Part shown: piece by piece, positions 1-14,084 of the stretch
Numbering within the stretch: the first letter of the stretch is position 1
Layout of the letters: every line of letters starts with the position of its first letter
Source: Branchiostoma floridae
Taxonomy: Eukaryota; Chordata; Leptocardii; Amphioxiformes; Branchiostomatidae
Length of the DNA stretch: 64,000 nt
Direction of reading: 5' to 3'
NCBI RefSeq assembly: GCF_000003815.2
Contig: NC_049993.1
Span: 11,057,026 to 11,121,025, forward strand
Program-made: the position numbers and the translations under genes
The notes under the pieces: model-generated
Databases searched by the model: none
What the model was told of the DNA's origin: nothing
Seen by the model: only the letters and a program-made list of their open reading frames with translations

Positions 1-3000
1 TTATTACCGGCGATGCGGAGATATAAACAACAAACGATGTTAGACCGGCCACATTAGTTTCAACAGCCGCACTTGAGCAGCGTTATCGCCGCTTGGCATG
101 GGGCGGTTCGATTTGTGACTGGCGCCGTCTTTTCTGTCTCAGTAACGTTTCCAAATAACTTCTTTCCTCGGGCTACGAGAAAAAGGCTTACTGGATAACT
201 TGGACCGGTCTCGTGCCGAGATAAAGGCGTGAGGAAACAATAACTCTTTATTACAACGGCTAAGTCATGCAGCCGCCGACGATAGTCATTCAACTTTCTT
301 TACACAAACCTACGAGGTTTTTACGAGCTAATCTAAGCCCATACTGAATGCACACGAACTTTTAGTAGGGGTGGTTTAGCGCTGTTTATCACAAGTGATA
401 AACATTGTCAATGAGGTAAAAGAGAAGAACGTCTTTTCTGAGGTTCGTGTCGCTATTCCTAAAAGTCAAAGTAAGATATCTTCCTAATCAGATGCGTCAG
501 TAGTGATTGTCAAACATAAGACGGGAGTTCGCAAAACGACAACCCTTAAGAAAAAACGGTTAGGTTCTTGTTAAGCAGGCGTGTGTAACGGTAACACGGG
601 ATTTCACGAAACGAGACCGGCGAAAATCTTACCGTCGATTTTACCCGAAACAGCATAGACCTCAAATTCTAGTACTCTCTCTGTTGTACCGAAAGATGTT
701 CAGAGGGACATTAAAGGGCACTGTGTTATGTTTCTTTCCACTTTCCGTGTATGCGTGTCTTTTTTGTGGATTGCGTTGACTGTCATTACATTAGTTTTAT
801 AAGAAACGCTGCTCAATGATTAGCATTTCTGCCTGTACCTAGAGCATTATTGTGACGCATACTTGAATTTTAAATCCAAAAAAAGACTTAAAACATTAAA
901 TCTAGTGTACGAATAATGTAAAAATGGCATTTACTTACTTGATGAGGAACGTTAGATGTGCGTGTTGTGTTGTGTTGTTAGACGCGTCGCCTGGCGGTGA
1001 GCCGGTCCCTCTCCCAGTCTGGTCCCTCTCACCACATGTGTTCATCAGCAGCCTGGTGTGAGTCCGACTAGTCCGCTCGGATTAAAGCGCCCCCTGCACG
1101 TGATTTATTCCCGCCGAATCAACTGCCCAAGAAAAGATCGGAGATGAGTTTTTGCTGAGGCGAAGGATAATTGATTTCAGTTCAGCAAGTTTGCCGTTAA
1201 GTGAGATACAGGATATTACACTAGACGCGAGGACGTCATCCCTCAAAACGCTGACTGGGAACAGATACCATCTGGGTCGTTCTTCATGGAAAGGCGCTCC
1301 ATTCTTCCGCGCATGACAATCCAAGAAAAAAAAAAGTTGGGAAACTTTTCCCGAGTGGAGTTGGTCGTGACTAATCACGGTGTCTGCCCCATCACAAGTC
1401 GGCAACACTCTTAAAGAAGTAGGGGCGTGAAGACGTAGGAATGGGGGATCATTTCTCAAGACGTCAAAGAAGAGGCTAGGTGAGACGAGAGGAGCATTTC
1501 TCATCGCTGGAAGGGAGGCTGAGTCGCTCCTGATGCCGACATCCTGGCGTCGGTATCTCGTCAGGGCCGCCCAAGATTGGACCGAACAGGAAATGGTGCT
1601 CACCGCGGGAGATTCCATCAGATAAGCGGGGAAGATCAAGATAGGCTGGGCGGCCTCTTTGGGAGCGGCGCCCGCCACAACTCTTTATTCGTTTGAAAAT
1701 TAGTTAAACTTAAGGAAATTCGAATGTCTCTGTTCCGACATTTCTTTCTCTCTCTCTCTCTCGTTCTCTCATTCTCCCTCTCTCTCTCTCTTTGTGTATC
1801 CGTATCTGTGATGAAAAATTAAAACTGAAAACTAGATACGTTACTAACGACCGAAGAAAGTTGCTTTATTATAATTGAAATAAACTTATTATGAGACACA
1901 AAACTTTATATCATTAATTATCAATACATTGTAAAAGTTGCACATTGGACTAAATGTTTCTACAAGCTTAATTAAGCTTATTGATGCCTTCTTTTATTAG
2001 TGCTCATAATGAAGACACACCTTTATGGAAAGAAAAGTGGACACCCTGCACAATCATTTATAAGAACATCGATGATTCAAATGGAACAACATACGTTAGG
2101 TGGTTATGTGTGTAAGAGATAATCAGCTAAACGGCTGCATCGTATGAATTTAAATGAACGATGAGCCGGTGATATAACAGGTTAACGTAGAGTGGTCGCG
2201 CTCCGTCAAATTCAAACTGGCGCAAGTTTTACTGCAACCAAACATCGTCTCAATCAATTTATGTCTTATGATAATGGCCTCGAGGGTTTTATGTCCGAGC
2301 TAAGGATCTTTTCGGGTGCGATTCCTTTTCCCTTGACTATTGGGTTGTTGTAACAGACTTTTCACAATGTTAATCTTTGTTAATTAAAGATACCATTTGG
2401 TTCACTGGTCAATTTCTTACCGTGAATGGGACAATATGGCGAAATGTGTTATGCCTATCGTTCCATTGTATGACGTCATGGCATCTCAACAACCTAAGTA
2501 TGATGTAGCCGTCAATCAGACGTCCTTTTTGACATGCCAAGCTGTCAGATTCACTGGAAAATTTCCAAATAATCGTGCGTGAGTCACTACGTATGAGTCA
2601 TCACAAGGCTTCTTATAAGGACCGTTTTCTGAGTTTAGTGTGTTTAGAAACATAGGAATTAGTCATCAGTATCGAAAGTGAGCTCTGTTAAACTCGGATA
2701 GAATTTAGAATTAGTCACAGTAGAGGCCTGCGTTGAATTTCAAATCTTTTTCTTCTATCATAAAGATTTTCCTGTCATATATTGCCATTCTTACGTCATC
2801 AATGGCCCAATACACAAAGTTTTTGCATTTTAGTGGGATTTTCATTTCACCTTTGATTTTAAATCTTTCTCTCCTTGCCAAAGCGATTTGTGTTAAAGCT
2901 TTCACAGACCTCCATATGTTTAATGTCTTACACTTAACACTTCAGTTGAATACAGTCACCGGCTATTTAGATCTATTTCAGAAGAGATCATTTGAAGTTA

Positions 3001-5639
3001 TGGGACGCGTATTAAAGGACTACTGTTTTGTAGAATTTTGCAACGACAAAACAGCCTTTTAGTGCAATTTACCCATGAACTAATACGCTACCACTGTATG
3101 ATGAGATTGCAGTTTTAGCTTCAGTTTACAGCTTTCAATTCCCTCGTATCGCCGACTTTAGTGTGTAAGAACGTGGAAGCGGTGTGTCTCTATCAGAAGG
3201 CTGTGTCGGTCATGCTGTGTTATATACCTCTCCCTTGTATCTGCTTCCGCGTGAGTGTTACAACCATAACTATCATCGCTATTACTGCCACTGCAATTTT
3301 CCGCACGAGCGGAAGTACACGTAGTGAGTTGAAGCAATCTGATAAACACATAAAGTTAGACATTTGTATTCATTTTCCCAATTGCTGCGGCTTTTCTGTT
3401 TGTTGTCTTTGCATCTTTTGTCTTTATATTTCCTAGTTCCCAAAAGGGACCGACAGTACTTTATCTCATTTACCCACCAATGATGAATCCCGTGAAAACT
3501 AGGCAGAATAAATAGATAGATGAATATATTTTTTCTTGCAGTGGTATTAAACGTGTGGTTTGGCTGTCATGGGTGGAGAACGTGCGAGAAATATGTAGCA
3601 TCTAATTCGCGACATCATTCAGGGACGTGATTAAGCTGACGTCCCGGCGTGTAATATTGTTTGCCGGTGCAGCAGACGCAGCGTGGCTTCAGTACCCCGT
3701 AGGGGTGGCGTCGGTGTGTCGGTCCTGGAGCTGCCGAGCTGTCAGCTGTCAGCGCACAAACGATGATCTATGTTGGAGATAATCAGAGATAGTGAGCCGC
3801 CAGCTTTAACGTCATTACAGAACCCCACTGTACGTCGCCGTCACATCTACATCCGTTTGTGTTTCGCACTTCTTGAAAAGTTTTCTTCGCAACTTTGGCC
3901 GCGCCTGTGCGTGATGGATGCGGGTGCTGAAGTGAATTACGATGTATGCGCGTGGAGAAAAAGTAACACAGCTTTCAATTAAGCCGTCCTCTCTCAGAGT
4001 AGGCTTGTCTGAGACGGAGGGTTAAGGGTTCGCCGTATGTCAGAAGTCTCCTTTTCGGAGCAGGGCTTCGCCCTCCCCGCCATCCTGGCGTCGGAAGTAT
4101 CGGCACATTTGACCCGAGGATTTACCGCGAAAAGAGCCAGCTGTCAGTCTATATCTGATGGCCTTCATTAGTTCGACGCCCGCGAGCTGAACGCTTTTCA
4201 TGGAGAGACCAGTGCTGACAGGTGGAGGGATTCTTCAAGGAACCGGCGCGCATCCCTCGCCAGCCCGGCGTCTGAGGATCGAGGAGGCTTCCCAATATTC
4301 AACAGATGTCAGAGACGCAACTGGCAGCCGCTGATGGCTGGGTCTGATAGCAACCTCGGCAAACTGAGAAAGAAAAATGAGACTTGGAGAGAAAAGCCGA
4401 GTGACAGGCTGACCGTATCTCTCTGCCCTTCCTCTCGGACGGAGGCGCGCTGGCTCCCCGCCTGGCTGGCGACGCCGCATCGATCGTGGCCGCGGGAGCA
4501 GCCGAGAACAGATGAGTTGTGGCGCCGGACTAGACTGATTTATGGCACACGACAAACGCATGAGAGGGGCTGTCGTTTGTAAGAGGCTGTGATGGATGTG
4601 CGGCCTGATTTGTTCATCAAATGTCGTGATTAAGGGAAGGCTGAAACGCTCGGTAACCAATTTCGACACCTCGTACCCACCAGTTCCCACATCGGATTCC
4701 GCAAAAACACTTAACAAAGCCATTGGCACGGCAGTGCGGCCACAAGAAACAAGCCCCCCGTGCCATTCACTCATCTGTGTGACAACCGCCAAATTTTCAG
4801 CACCCCGGTCAGACCACACTTTTGTCAGGCCGGTCTTTTAAAAAACGATTGTCGTCGTTTGGTAATAAAATGATACGTCTAATGAAAAAATGAATACAAA
4901 ATAAAAGCAGCTGTGGACAACTTTTAGACTTTTCTTTTACTTGGTAAAGAGATTGCTTTGTTGTTGAGCTGTGCAGAACAAACTAAAGGCCAGTTGGATG
5001 AAATATTACGTGAAACTTTTAGAAAATTGATTATTCTTTATCACATTTCGTAATCAAGTAACAATTTCCATTGAAGCAGGAGATGCATGGAGAACGGAAA
5101 CTTTGTTGACATCGGAAATACTTTGATAGACCACAGAAGAATTTATGTTAGCGAGGGGAAAGCCTGTTGGACATTGCGGCAATAAACTGCTGAAAAAGTC
5201 TCTGATACAGAGGAAAACGACTTGTATCTGCGGGCATTTCACAATTTACGATCGGCACATAGAATTTATGAAGGATAGACTCTTCATGCCCGGCAGTAGG
5301 ACAATATTTCTTCAATTCTTCTCTTTCATTCGCTCTGATCCACGGCCAGCTCAGCTCGTTTGTTACGGTAGGAAAAGGGATACTAAAAGTCTTAAAATCT
5401 GCAAAAATGGGTAAAAAATGCACGAATATGTAGGTCAATGGTCGGGTTTTACAAAGGTCTCCGGACAACAATTGTTGAACCTGAAAAGTTAGAATATGTG
5501 AACGGGCACTATGTTCTTATCGTCAGCAGTTTTATGTCTTTTGTATGATAAATGTAGATGAAATTCAAAACATGTATCTTATTGAGGGCCGTTTACTGGT
5601 CGTTGCGGCCATGAGTTGAATTGCATTAGTGACTGTACA
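1..5639. other. Intergenic stretch without a supported gene
   Basis: I see no exon with recognisable protein similarity or a consistent splice series. Two open frames of about 195 codons on the minus strand (1082-1678 and 4235-4819) lie in GC-richer patches and have low-complexity, unrecognised translations. They may mark CpG-rich regulatory DNA. A TC-rich microsatellite is at 1741-1793. The phrase catcctggcgtcgg occurs both near 1540 and near 4083, which hints at a dispersed or conserved non-coding motif. Confidence 0.5.
1741..1793. repeat. (TC)n microsatellite
   Basis: Interrupted runs of tc dinucleotides are visible directly in the sequence. Confidence 0.85.
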
Positions 5640-5642
5640 TTA

Positions 5643-5765
5643 GGCCACACAGTAAGTACATTTTATGAATGACAACCTCTGTAGACTCCAGATCTAATGC
5701 AAGAGGAGGAAAAAAAGAAGATGGGTAGAAAAAACAAGATGCCAAAACTAGACAGAAATATTGTA
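5643..5765 (+). mobile_element. Partial Harbinger-like MITE (one terminus)
   Basis: The sequence after TTA at 5640-5642 begins ggccacacagtaagtacatt and resembles the terminal inverted repeat of the complete element at 33,079-33,570. The following stretch (aagatgggtagaaaaaac) resembles the reverse complement of the internal part of that element (cacccatcttgttttt). Only one terminus is recognisable, so the copy is diverged or truncated. Confidence 0.55.
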
Positions 5766-7880
5766 GAAGCAATTGTAGTGGCAAACATGGTATCACCATG
5801 AGGCAACGAGTTTTTTTTTAATTCCAGCATTGAAGAGGTGCACAAAGGAATGCTTGTGTGGTAGACTGGTATCGAAATACCAAGTTGGAAACTTCACTAA
5901 ATGCTACCACACTGGTGCCACTAGTGCCATTGAACAAGTTTCACTTCTACAACTACTGTCATGGCTATCTCAGCTAGCGTCACTTCTGCAAGTACAAATC
6001 AAAGCTAACACACGACATATTTCCCATTTTCTAAAATTTTCTCCTGATATTGATCATCCCCTGAGGGAAAATCCTTTTGTTTTAAATTATGCTAAATTAA
6101 TAGTACTTTAAGTCAGGCACAAATTAATAAGCGCGCTAATGCCATCCTTAAAAGTTACTTGCTGTAGCCATATTCGGGAATAAAAGATGTGTGTATTTGG
6201 AAAACAGAACAAAGCATAATTTATTAAGCATTTTGATTTATGTAAAAAACTGAAGAACAACAGGGTGTTAACTGTGTGTAATATTGATAGTTTTTGATCA
6301 TAATGTTCTTATGACATTTATCCAGAATTATTCGTTGTGTGGCAGCGTAATCCAATATTCCTTAATGAAAATATTTCCCGCCATTCCTCATGAACACATG
6401 ACATGTGTCGTCTGCGGCTGACCCGCCAACCCCGCAGGAGGTCGCGCCAAGTCGGCCGACTCAATAATTTGGTGACGCGATGTCGCAGCAGTCCATACAG
6501 TAGTTAATGAATGGGGGTTTAGTTAACACTTATGGTGACGTACTTATTATGTACTTGCACGCCTATCCCTGAACCGACATGGATCTTTCCCTTACCGTGA
6601 TCTAAATGTCATATTCGGCGATATAGATTAGATAGCGAGGTAATAAGATACACCAAGTTGCATTTACTCAAGCAACTGGGTATGATTTTAGAAGCGTTCA
6701 TGCTTTTCAAGTAGCATTCACCTTTCGTCTAGATCAGTGTGGTACTGCCATATTACTGACCGCATTACTAAACCAGTACTGCCTACCACATGTCGTAACG
6801 CCTCGTCGTTCCAGAAGAAATGCTGATGCCATGGTCACCTATGTGTCTGATCTGTGATGTGAGTACCATCCAGCGTAAAACACGCTCTCAGCGCTTGGGT
6901 TAGTAACCGATTGGACAACATTGAATATCACGTGAAATGCTGAGTGCGAAAAGTCTGAAATATGTGGTTTTTAACCGCAGATCTATGAATGAAATACTAT
7001 ACCGACACCTTTCTGCTTTGATAGGTGCGTATTGATGGAAAGAAATCCATCTACACCAACTATCACTCAGTTGGCAAGGTCACGGTACAAACTTCCTGGC
7101 ACCTTTGACCCATTACTTCGGTCACGTGACCAGTGGCTAAGCGCACGAAGTGGTGGGATATCTAAACTCAGGAAGACGGTAAAAAACAGGTGTTCGTGTT
7201 GTGTCTTCAACACAAGTATCAAGAAAGAAATCCTATGAAAAAGTTAGTGCTATACATTTTCTCGAAGGCAATAGGCTAATTTAAGTTCTGTCAATGTTTT
7301 TCTGTCAGCTTTGTCGTGGTGCCATTTTGTTCAGTTCTTCCGTGCAAACGCATTCTTCCATTTGCACACACACCACGATCCCCCTAATCTTTCCCGTAGT
7401 AGTGGCATTAGTTACGCACGTATCAACGCGACTCCAGAGATTAGCCAAACAGATCCTCGCGTCCGCATTCCACGTATCACCTGGTTAGCGGCGCCATCGG
7501 TCTGAGCCGGCTGATGACCGCGACGAGGCTGGCCTCCAGGCGGGAGTAAGACACGATATCTACCGACACCTACAGTCAACACACCGCCTGTTTCCCTCTG
7601 TTCTGCTCCTTATTGATGAGACCTGGCTTATCATAACCTCGCGCTACAGGTATGCCATCCATTAGTGTTCATTATTATTACCCTACAAATAAATAAAGAA
7701 AAAAAAACGGGAAAAGGTGGAGAAGGCTACGTACGATCAGGAGTGGAGGTGCTGTAACTTTTGAAAGTTTGCTGTACTTTGCTTATCGATCACGATTGTC
7801 TTTTTTTTTCTTTTGCTTTTGGACAGACGAGGACAATGTGGCACTGCACTCAAGTTTTGTAACTTATATTAACAGTGCCA
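5766..7880. other. Intergenic, no gene supported
   Basis: There are short open frames only, none with recognisable domains. GC-rich islands near 6,400-6,500 and 7,390-7,560 stand out from AT-rich surroundings and could be conserved regulatory DNA. Sequence alone does not decide this. Confidence 0.4.
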
Positions 7881-7884
7881 CATA

Positions 7885-8056
7885 CACGGTACAGACAGAA
7901 GGTACCCATTTTTACACCTGGGTGAAGTGAGGAAGGTCGTGTAGAGTGCCTTTCCCAAGGGCACAACGTCGGGGCGGGGCACGGCGGGGATCGCGAACTC
8001 AGAACCTCTAGGTCCCGAACCGAACGCTCTACCAGTTACGCCACGCCCGACGCCAC
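7885..8056 (-). mobile_element. tRNA-derived SINE
   Basis: Read on the minus strand, the head (about 8,056 to 7,990) is tRNA-like. A box-A-like TGGCGTAACTGGTAGAG is followed about 35 nt later by a box-B-like GAGTTCGCGATCC. The body that follows contains cacaacg and ggtgaagtgaggaaggtcgt. A diverged copy of the body occurs near 25,040-25,120, supporting a dispersed family. It is not a functional tRNA gene, because acceptor-stem pairing and an anticodon arm are not convincing. Confidence 0.65.
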
Positions 8057-8264
8057 GAACGTATCTTTTTCTGCTAAATCATAACGAATAAATATTTTGT
8101 AATTCTACTTTAATACTGAATTGTTTCACCCACGAACTTCAAACACGCGATAACCTCAAACCCTCTCCCCCTCGAAATGAAACCGCCGCGAAAGTAACTG
8201 CATTTCCGCCAAAGAACGTTTATCACATATTGCTGCGGTACAATGTGAGCCAGTTAGAATTGTC

Positions 8265-8298
8265 CTGACGAAGGTGACAGACGGTCACCGAAACGTTG
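8265..8298 (+). repeat. Hammerhead-like hairpin (Penelope-type retroelement remnant?)
   Basis: CTGACGA (8265-8271) is followed by a perfect 6-bp hairpin, GGTGAC/GTCACC with a 5-nt loop, and then GAAAC. This resembles the CUGANGA - stem II - GAAA hammerhead core. An extra A between the core and stem II departs from the canonical core, so catalysis is doubtful. Penelope-like elements are known to carry hammerhead motifs. No reverse transcriptase is visible nearby. Confidence 0.4.
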
Positions 8299-8621
8299 GT
8301 GGAAATAAAGCAGTGTAGTCTCTTTATTCAGTGACGTACCAACCTGATGAAGCTATTAAATGAACGTTTATCTAATTAACCGCAGTTCAAAATTTTCATT
8401 TCAAAGAACATCCGGTGTAGCTAATTAGGAAATTAAGTAGAAAAAAGTCAATAGCAATGAGATATGGCACGTAATTTACTTTCCCTTGTTACTTGTAGAG
8501 TAAAAAATATACCAAAATGTTAGATTCGGCTTGAAAGCGAAGGTAGGCAGACTAAAGTGCGCCTTACTAGAAAGACGTACAAAACGCTTTTAAAAGGTAC
8601 GCAGAACCGGCTGGCGCCACA

Positions 8622-8944
8622 AATATACATCTACTGATAGGTTTAAGAACATGGGCCATTTAGGGGGTTGCAGGGGACGTACATGTATTTGAATTAGGCT
8701 TGCGTCAAGGCAAAAATATGAAAAGTTATCACCTACGAAGAAATCGGGCCAAAAGCTTCAAAATTTTACTCCCGACTGAAGGCATATACATCTGCTGATA
8801 GACTAAAGAACTTGGACCATTTAGGGGTTTGTACGATGCGTGTTTGAATTAGGTTTGCATCAAGGCAAAAGCTATGAAAAGTTATTAAGAAATCGGTCCG
8901 GGACCATGTCAACTTGAAGTTTTCCTCCCGACTGAAGGCGTCCC
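8622..8944. repeat. Direct tandem duplication, about 161-bp unit
   Basis: Two diverged units begin near 8,622 and 8,784. Both contain catct(a/g)ctgatag, ccatttaggggg/ccatttagggg, tgaattagg(c/t)ttgc, tcaaggcaaaa, gaaaagttat and cccgactgaaggc in the same order. Confidence 0.8.
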
Positions 8945-11900
8945 ATCTCTCCAGTGCCTGCCTGCCCGTGTCTCTCCCCCGATACTTGTATGAGCGATAA
9001 TCGCCTGATGCGGTGGTGGCCATGGATGGGAGCCAAACATCGATCAAACCCACCCAGGCTGCACGTTAGCTGATCGTCCCGCCCACACCCATCCATCAAA
9101 CACGCCAAGCCCAACTCACCCCAGATGTCTGCCGATCTCTTCCGATCCCGCTATTCAAAGGGACATCCTTTAGTTCTCATCCTGAAGGATATCTGCAATT
9201 ATGGACGGGAACTAAGCGGCTCTAGGTAGCTATTTAAAACTATGCTGCTCCGATGTGATACCGTGGCACGAGTCCACAAGGCAGAAACAAAAGTAGCTCC
9301 CCATCTATCATAGTTTTGTGGTCTTTTACTGCACTTAGCGTGACTATGAAGTACCTCAGACATATCACCGGTGGCGACGAAACTTTGAAACGGCAGAGGT
9401 GCACTTATGTGTTCTTCTGACGCAAAACACGGTTATTTTCTGGTTGTCTTGTCTTCCCGTTCTCTTTTCGACATGAAAGTAGCTTCGAATAATCCTTTCT
9501 ACCGGAGGACTTCCCGATCTTTTTTCCATTCGGCTATCTTTTGGGAGTTTATGTTAGGAATCAACGTTTTTAAAGTCCGTAATACTTTGTTTGTATAAGA
9601 GGTTGAAGAATGACATTCTACGGAAACACAGCCTGTCCAAATGTAGAAAATGCAGTAGAGAACAGTATAAGTGCATGACCAATGGACTAATAAGGGACTC
9701 CAATAGTTATCTTTGCGTCTAGCAATTGAAATGGCTGGAAAGATCGGTTCCTGTCCCGTAATCTGACTCAAATGAATGATTGCTTCCCTGTGCAAGATGC
9801 TGACTGTCTACCTTTACATGAGTGAGATAACTTAAGTCTAAAAAGACAAATATTACACATACAACAGATAAAGCCATAGTATGTAAAAGAAATGCTTCCG
9901 TCGTCAGATTGCTTCAAGATCACGATTACTCCAACCGATGTCTGTCTCAAAGATTCTTGTCTATTACGCACTGCTGGCCATATCTTTGATATATGACCAC
10001 TGGTCGTCCACAGTGCAAAGTAAGACCTAAGAATATGACAAGTTGATATAGCAAGATGGGGGATCATTGAATTGAGTTACTTTTATATCTTGATAATAAT
10101 GATCGATATCATGTGTGGTCCGCCGCGCATGGAAGGCGCGTTTCTATAATTTTGCAACAGTTGGTTAGACGACTGCAGCTGCACAGGTAGAGCTGTGGCA
10201 CAAATAAGAAAAGGGGTTCCCTCAAAGGCAGCCATAGACTTAATGCTATGTTCTTTCCTTAAGAAACGGACAGTGGTTCTAATTTTCTTAAAGGCCACAC
10301 AAGAAAAAGTACTGGTACATCTATGTCCTTGGGGCAAGGAATGAGCTGTTGGGAGAGCACTGGGTCTTTGTTTTCATACATGGTGATCGACCACATTTAC
10401 CTAAATACTGAGTGGATCTAGGCAAGAATCGGGGTGGGTTTTGAGATGTAGGGGTGCCAAACTAGGTGTTGGCTTACCTCTTTAAATTGTCTTTTGTTTT
10501 TAATTTTTCTTCCTTTGTGGCAATGTTAATTTTCTATCATGACAGTGTAAATCATCTTTATCATTTTCATTTTTTGTCATTTTCATGTCCTCTCCCAAAT
10601 GCAGTTTCGTGGCAAGGCCCTTGCTTATATGGATGCCTTTAGCTGTACCTGAGGTGTAAGGCAAAAGCAAAGGTCTCCCTCCACAAATCTATCAGAGTTT
10701 TACCGTGTCTACACTGTCAGATATTTGCGACCATACATTTGTTATAGTGCAGTAAAATTTGTCAGTGTGGTAAGGTCCCTGGAGTTTGGGGGCGCAGGTG
10801 ACATTCCTACCGGCAAGGGATATTTCACAACTCTTTCAGATGGTTGGTACAGTGCACCTGGACAGTTTGGACATCCATACACATTAGAAAACTGGCCGTC
10901 ACTATACTTCCCCATCCTTTGTCATTTCAGTATGTGCTGTCTGTCACCAAGTGCAGTGGACACTTACAACTGGCTATCGCGTAGTAGATGCTTTCTCGTC
11001 AACGCGTTCTTGATCAACACAAATTGAGCAAGTTTGAAAGGTTAGCCGTTCCTACAGACAACTGAATCCCGAAAAGTGCACTATAAGGCAAACGGAAAGA
11101 CAGGTGAAATGGCACATTAGCACTAGTGTTAAGAGTTCATATTACAAGAAGTGCGTAGAAAAGTACTGTGATGACTGTGGTTCAATGAGTGTCACGAATA
11201 TATTGCCACTTAAAATTAAAAACTTTCGAAAATTTATGCCACACCAGGCATCTTTCTACAAAACAAGTAGACCGCTTTATGCGTAACACTTTGTCTGTCC
11301 CGCTAGCTCTTGAGACTATTTCCACAAATGGTTTTGTCGCCACAACGCGCACTGGAAACTGTGACAACCCCGTCCATCACCTGATGGGTCGATAAAAAGA
11401 GGAGCAGGGGGATAAGAGGCGGGCGGGGTGACAGGATTAGACCGGTCCTAACCGCTTTCCATAGTCGTTATCCCGCGCCCACAGCCATACACACTCCCAG
11501 AGTCTTGTCACAGTGGTAAAGTCAGTCTGAATGTGGTAAGGAAAGAAAGGACAACTGTGACAAACAGACAGAAATAGAAATTGGACGATGATATCAATGG
11601 AAGAAAGTTGTAATGTTTTCATAGTCTACAACCTTTCATCCTCGGTGAGTGAATATTATTTTTTTTCACACCGAGGGTTTGGCGATCCAACACTTACATC
11701 TCTGTCACAGCACAGAAAGCGTGCAAGTTTTCTGACAGGTAAAACTTATGAAGCACTGACGCTTTGTTCAAAGAAACGCGGCGTTGGTAAGGTGAGCTTT
11801 GTCACTTCTGTCGTGAGAAGTAATCCTTCGCTCACATTTGGTCGTCCCGGTTACCTGCAGACGACATGAAGTGCACATCCGGGACACTGGGGTGGAGCAG

Positions 11901-14060
11901 AAAGAGCGGGAGGGGGCAGGCGGAGGATCAGACAGGCGGCGCCACGGAGGTCCTGATAGATCAGGCAGGGTTGTGGCCGCCTACAGCTGCAGTTCCCGTA
12001 GAGAGTCGCTATGTCCGCAGACTATAGCACTCTGAGGAGGACAAAGGAGTGGCTTGGTCAGCAAGAAGATGGTACAAAGATAAAACGTTTGACTTCCGTT
12101 CTCATTAGTTCTTACATGCGGGCTTAATTTGTCGTCCATCTAACGTTATATTTCACTACGTAGAGTTCTAGTACAGCATGTAACAAAGTCCACTGGTTGC
12201 TGAATAAAGAGCATAACATATACTCTGTCCCTTATCTGACAAATGAGTTCCTCAAACCTCTGTATTCTACTCTGTTAAACTTTTGCTTTAGTCATATCTT
12301 GTACCTTGTACATTTGCTGCGCATATCTGGGATAGACTGTTGCGCTTTGATATGATACGAAGTACCCAGGAATTTCTGTTGTAATATCATCTGGCAATGT
12401 GCACAAAATATCTTCCTCCGTTGCGGCTGGCTGTGGCGTGACTAAAGTTGGATTGGACGGCGATACACTCCTGATTCCTCCTGCTATCTCTCCCGGATGT
12501 TGTTACGGCAGCCTCCCCGGCTCGGAACAGTTTAACTATCGGGGCCTTCCGGCCTCGGGGCGGTACAGAGGGCAGCTCAGGGACGCAGACTGCTGGCGCC
12601 GAAATTCGGCATGATTTACGACGGACGACACGAGCGCTCAAAAGCACGCCCATCATAGCTGGCGCTGATGGATTTACCGCGCCGTGCAATCAATGCGCTG
12701 GCTAACGCAGGCTAATGCAGCCTGTCGGTAAATACATTTCGATGTGGTGTTTACCATCCTTTATCAAAACACGCGCTGTGGCGATCATCTACTGCGGTTA
12801 CACTGGTTTTAGTCTGCGGTTTCTGAAGGCGTGTCATTCTCTGTGCAAGGACACAAAAAGAGCTGTAAAATGTCAGATGATTTCTTTTTAGAGGAAGGGA
12901 AAATATCTTTTTCCTACATAGTACAATCGTAATACGCAGTTTTACCTTATTCACTGGTTTGAACAAAATGCTTCTTGCCACGTTCCCTGCAGGAATTGTC
13001 ACCGCCATTGCTGCTAATGGTTTAAAAGCGCTCAGGAATATCATAGATCTTGAGACACTTTTAGTTGTGAAATGCCTCCAGAATCAACTATTTGACCGGA
13101 GAAATTTCAATACCATTCACACTAGCCCCTAGCCCTGTTGCTTCTCTTGTACCTTATATAGGCAGATGATTTTACCCATGAGCTATATGAGTGCGTAGGT
13201 TTTCCCCGTACGAAAACACTGTCCGTTTCGGTAGCGTGTTGTTGTAATGAAGAATTCAGCACCAAGGACAGGTACATAACATGAGCGGGTATATCGCCAA
13301 ATTCACTTCTATGGATTGCTTTCAAGCGTAGTATCAAATGACGATCTGTATACTTACGAGACTCCACCTGTTTTCCGTACGCGTATCGTATTTACTTGGG
13401 GCATGTTAATTCGATTATAAGGATGGCATCCACTGGTAACTCGAAAAATGCGAGTGTGTGAATAAATAAAGGTTGGCAAAACAAAGTTGCCTCCATTATG
13501 AAATCTGGGTTGTCAGGAAGGTTGAACAGATAACTAAACGCACAGAGTATTGTATACCAAACAATAGAATCTTTGGTTTTGTTCTTTCACATCTTAATTC
13601 GTTGACTTTGGAAGAAAGTTTGGTATCCTACGACATTAGTAGCCGTTTTGCAACATTTCTTTCTGCAATTTGCGGCAAATATTTGCATATTTTGCAGGTG
13701 CTCTGTACGATTTACAGTATGGTCAAAAAAGTTTTTCTGGAAACTAAAATTGATGCGCGCATCCATATATTTTTTTTTTAATGGCATTATCGCCCAGTTG
13801 GGTCTGTAGTTTTGAAAATGGTCGTAAGGTGGCGCAGCTGACCTACTTAAACAAGATGGCACTGAAACTTCCAGACAGCCGTCGGTCTTTAACATAGGCT
13901 TAGAGGAATACAACTACTTTTAACAGCTAAATTTAGTCAAACGCATAATATCTACTCTAAGGAAAATTAGGGCAAAACATTACCTTAACTATATAAATTT
14001 CGCCTTTTGCCTGCTGAAATGTCACTATATACTTCAACAAAGATTATGACATGACACAAA
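8945..14060. other. Intergenic, downstream of the dehydratase gene
   Basis: No recognisable coding exon, RNA gene or complete transposon was found. Open frames of up to about 108 codons occur on both strands with unrecognised, composition-driven translations. A GC-rich patch lies at about 11,870-12,030 and another at 12,420-12,700. Confidence 0.4.
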
Positions 14061-14078
14061 AATCGTTCCCAAAGTACG

Positions 14079-14084
14079 TTTATT
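14079..14084 (-). promoter_or_regulatory. Poly(A) signal for terminal exon D
   Basis: AATAAA on the minus strand, about 1.4 kb after the exon D stop. It is the first canonical hexamer I noticed in the AT-rich stretch below 15,500. Confidence 0.5.

Noticed and set aside
1082-1678. 198-codon minus-strand open frame
   Set aside because: No recognisable domain, no matching splice partners, and a GC-rich composition that lengthens chance frames.
4235-4819. 194-codon minus-strand open frame
   Set aside because: Arg/Ser/Pro-rich translation driven by GC content. Overlapping plus-strand frames are equally open.
7990-8056. Functional tRNA gene
   Set aside because: Box A and B resemble a tRNA, but the stems do not fold properly and the flanking body repeats elsewhere, so it is a SINE.
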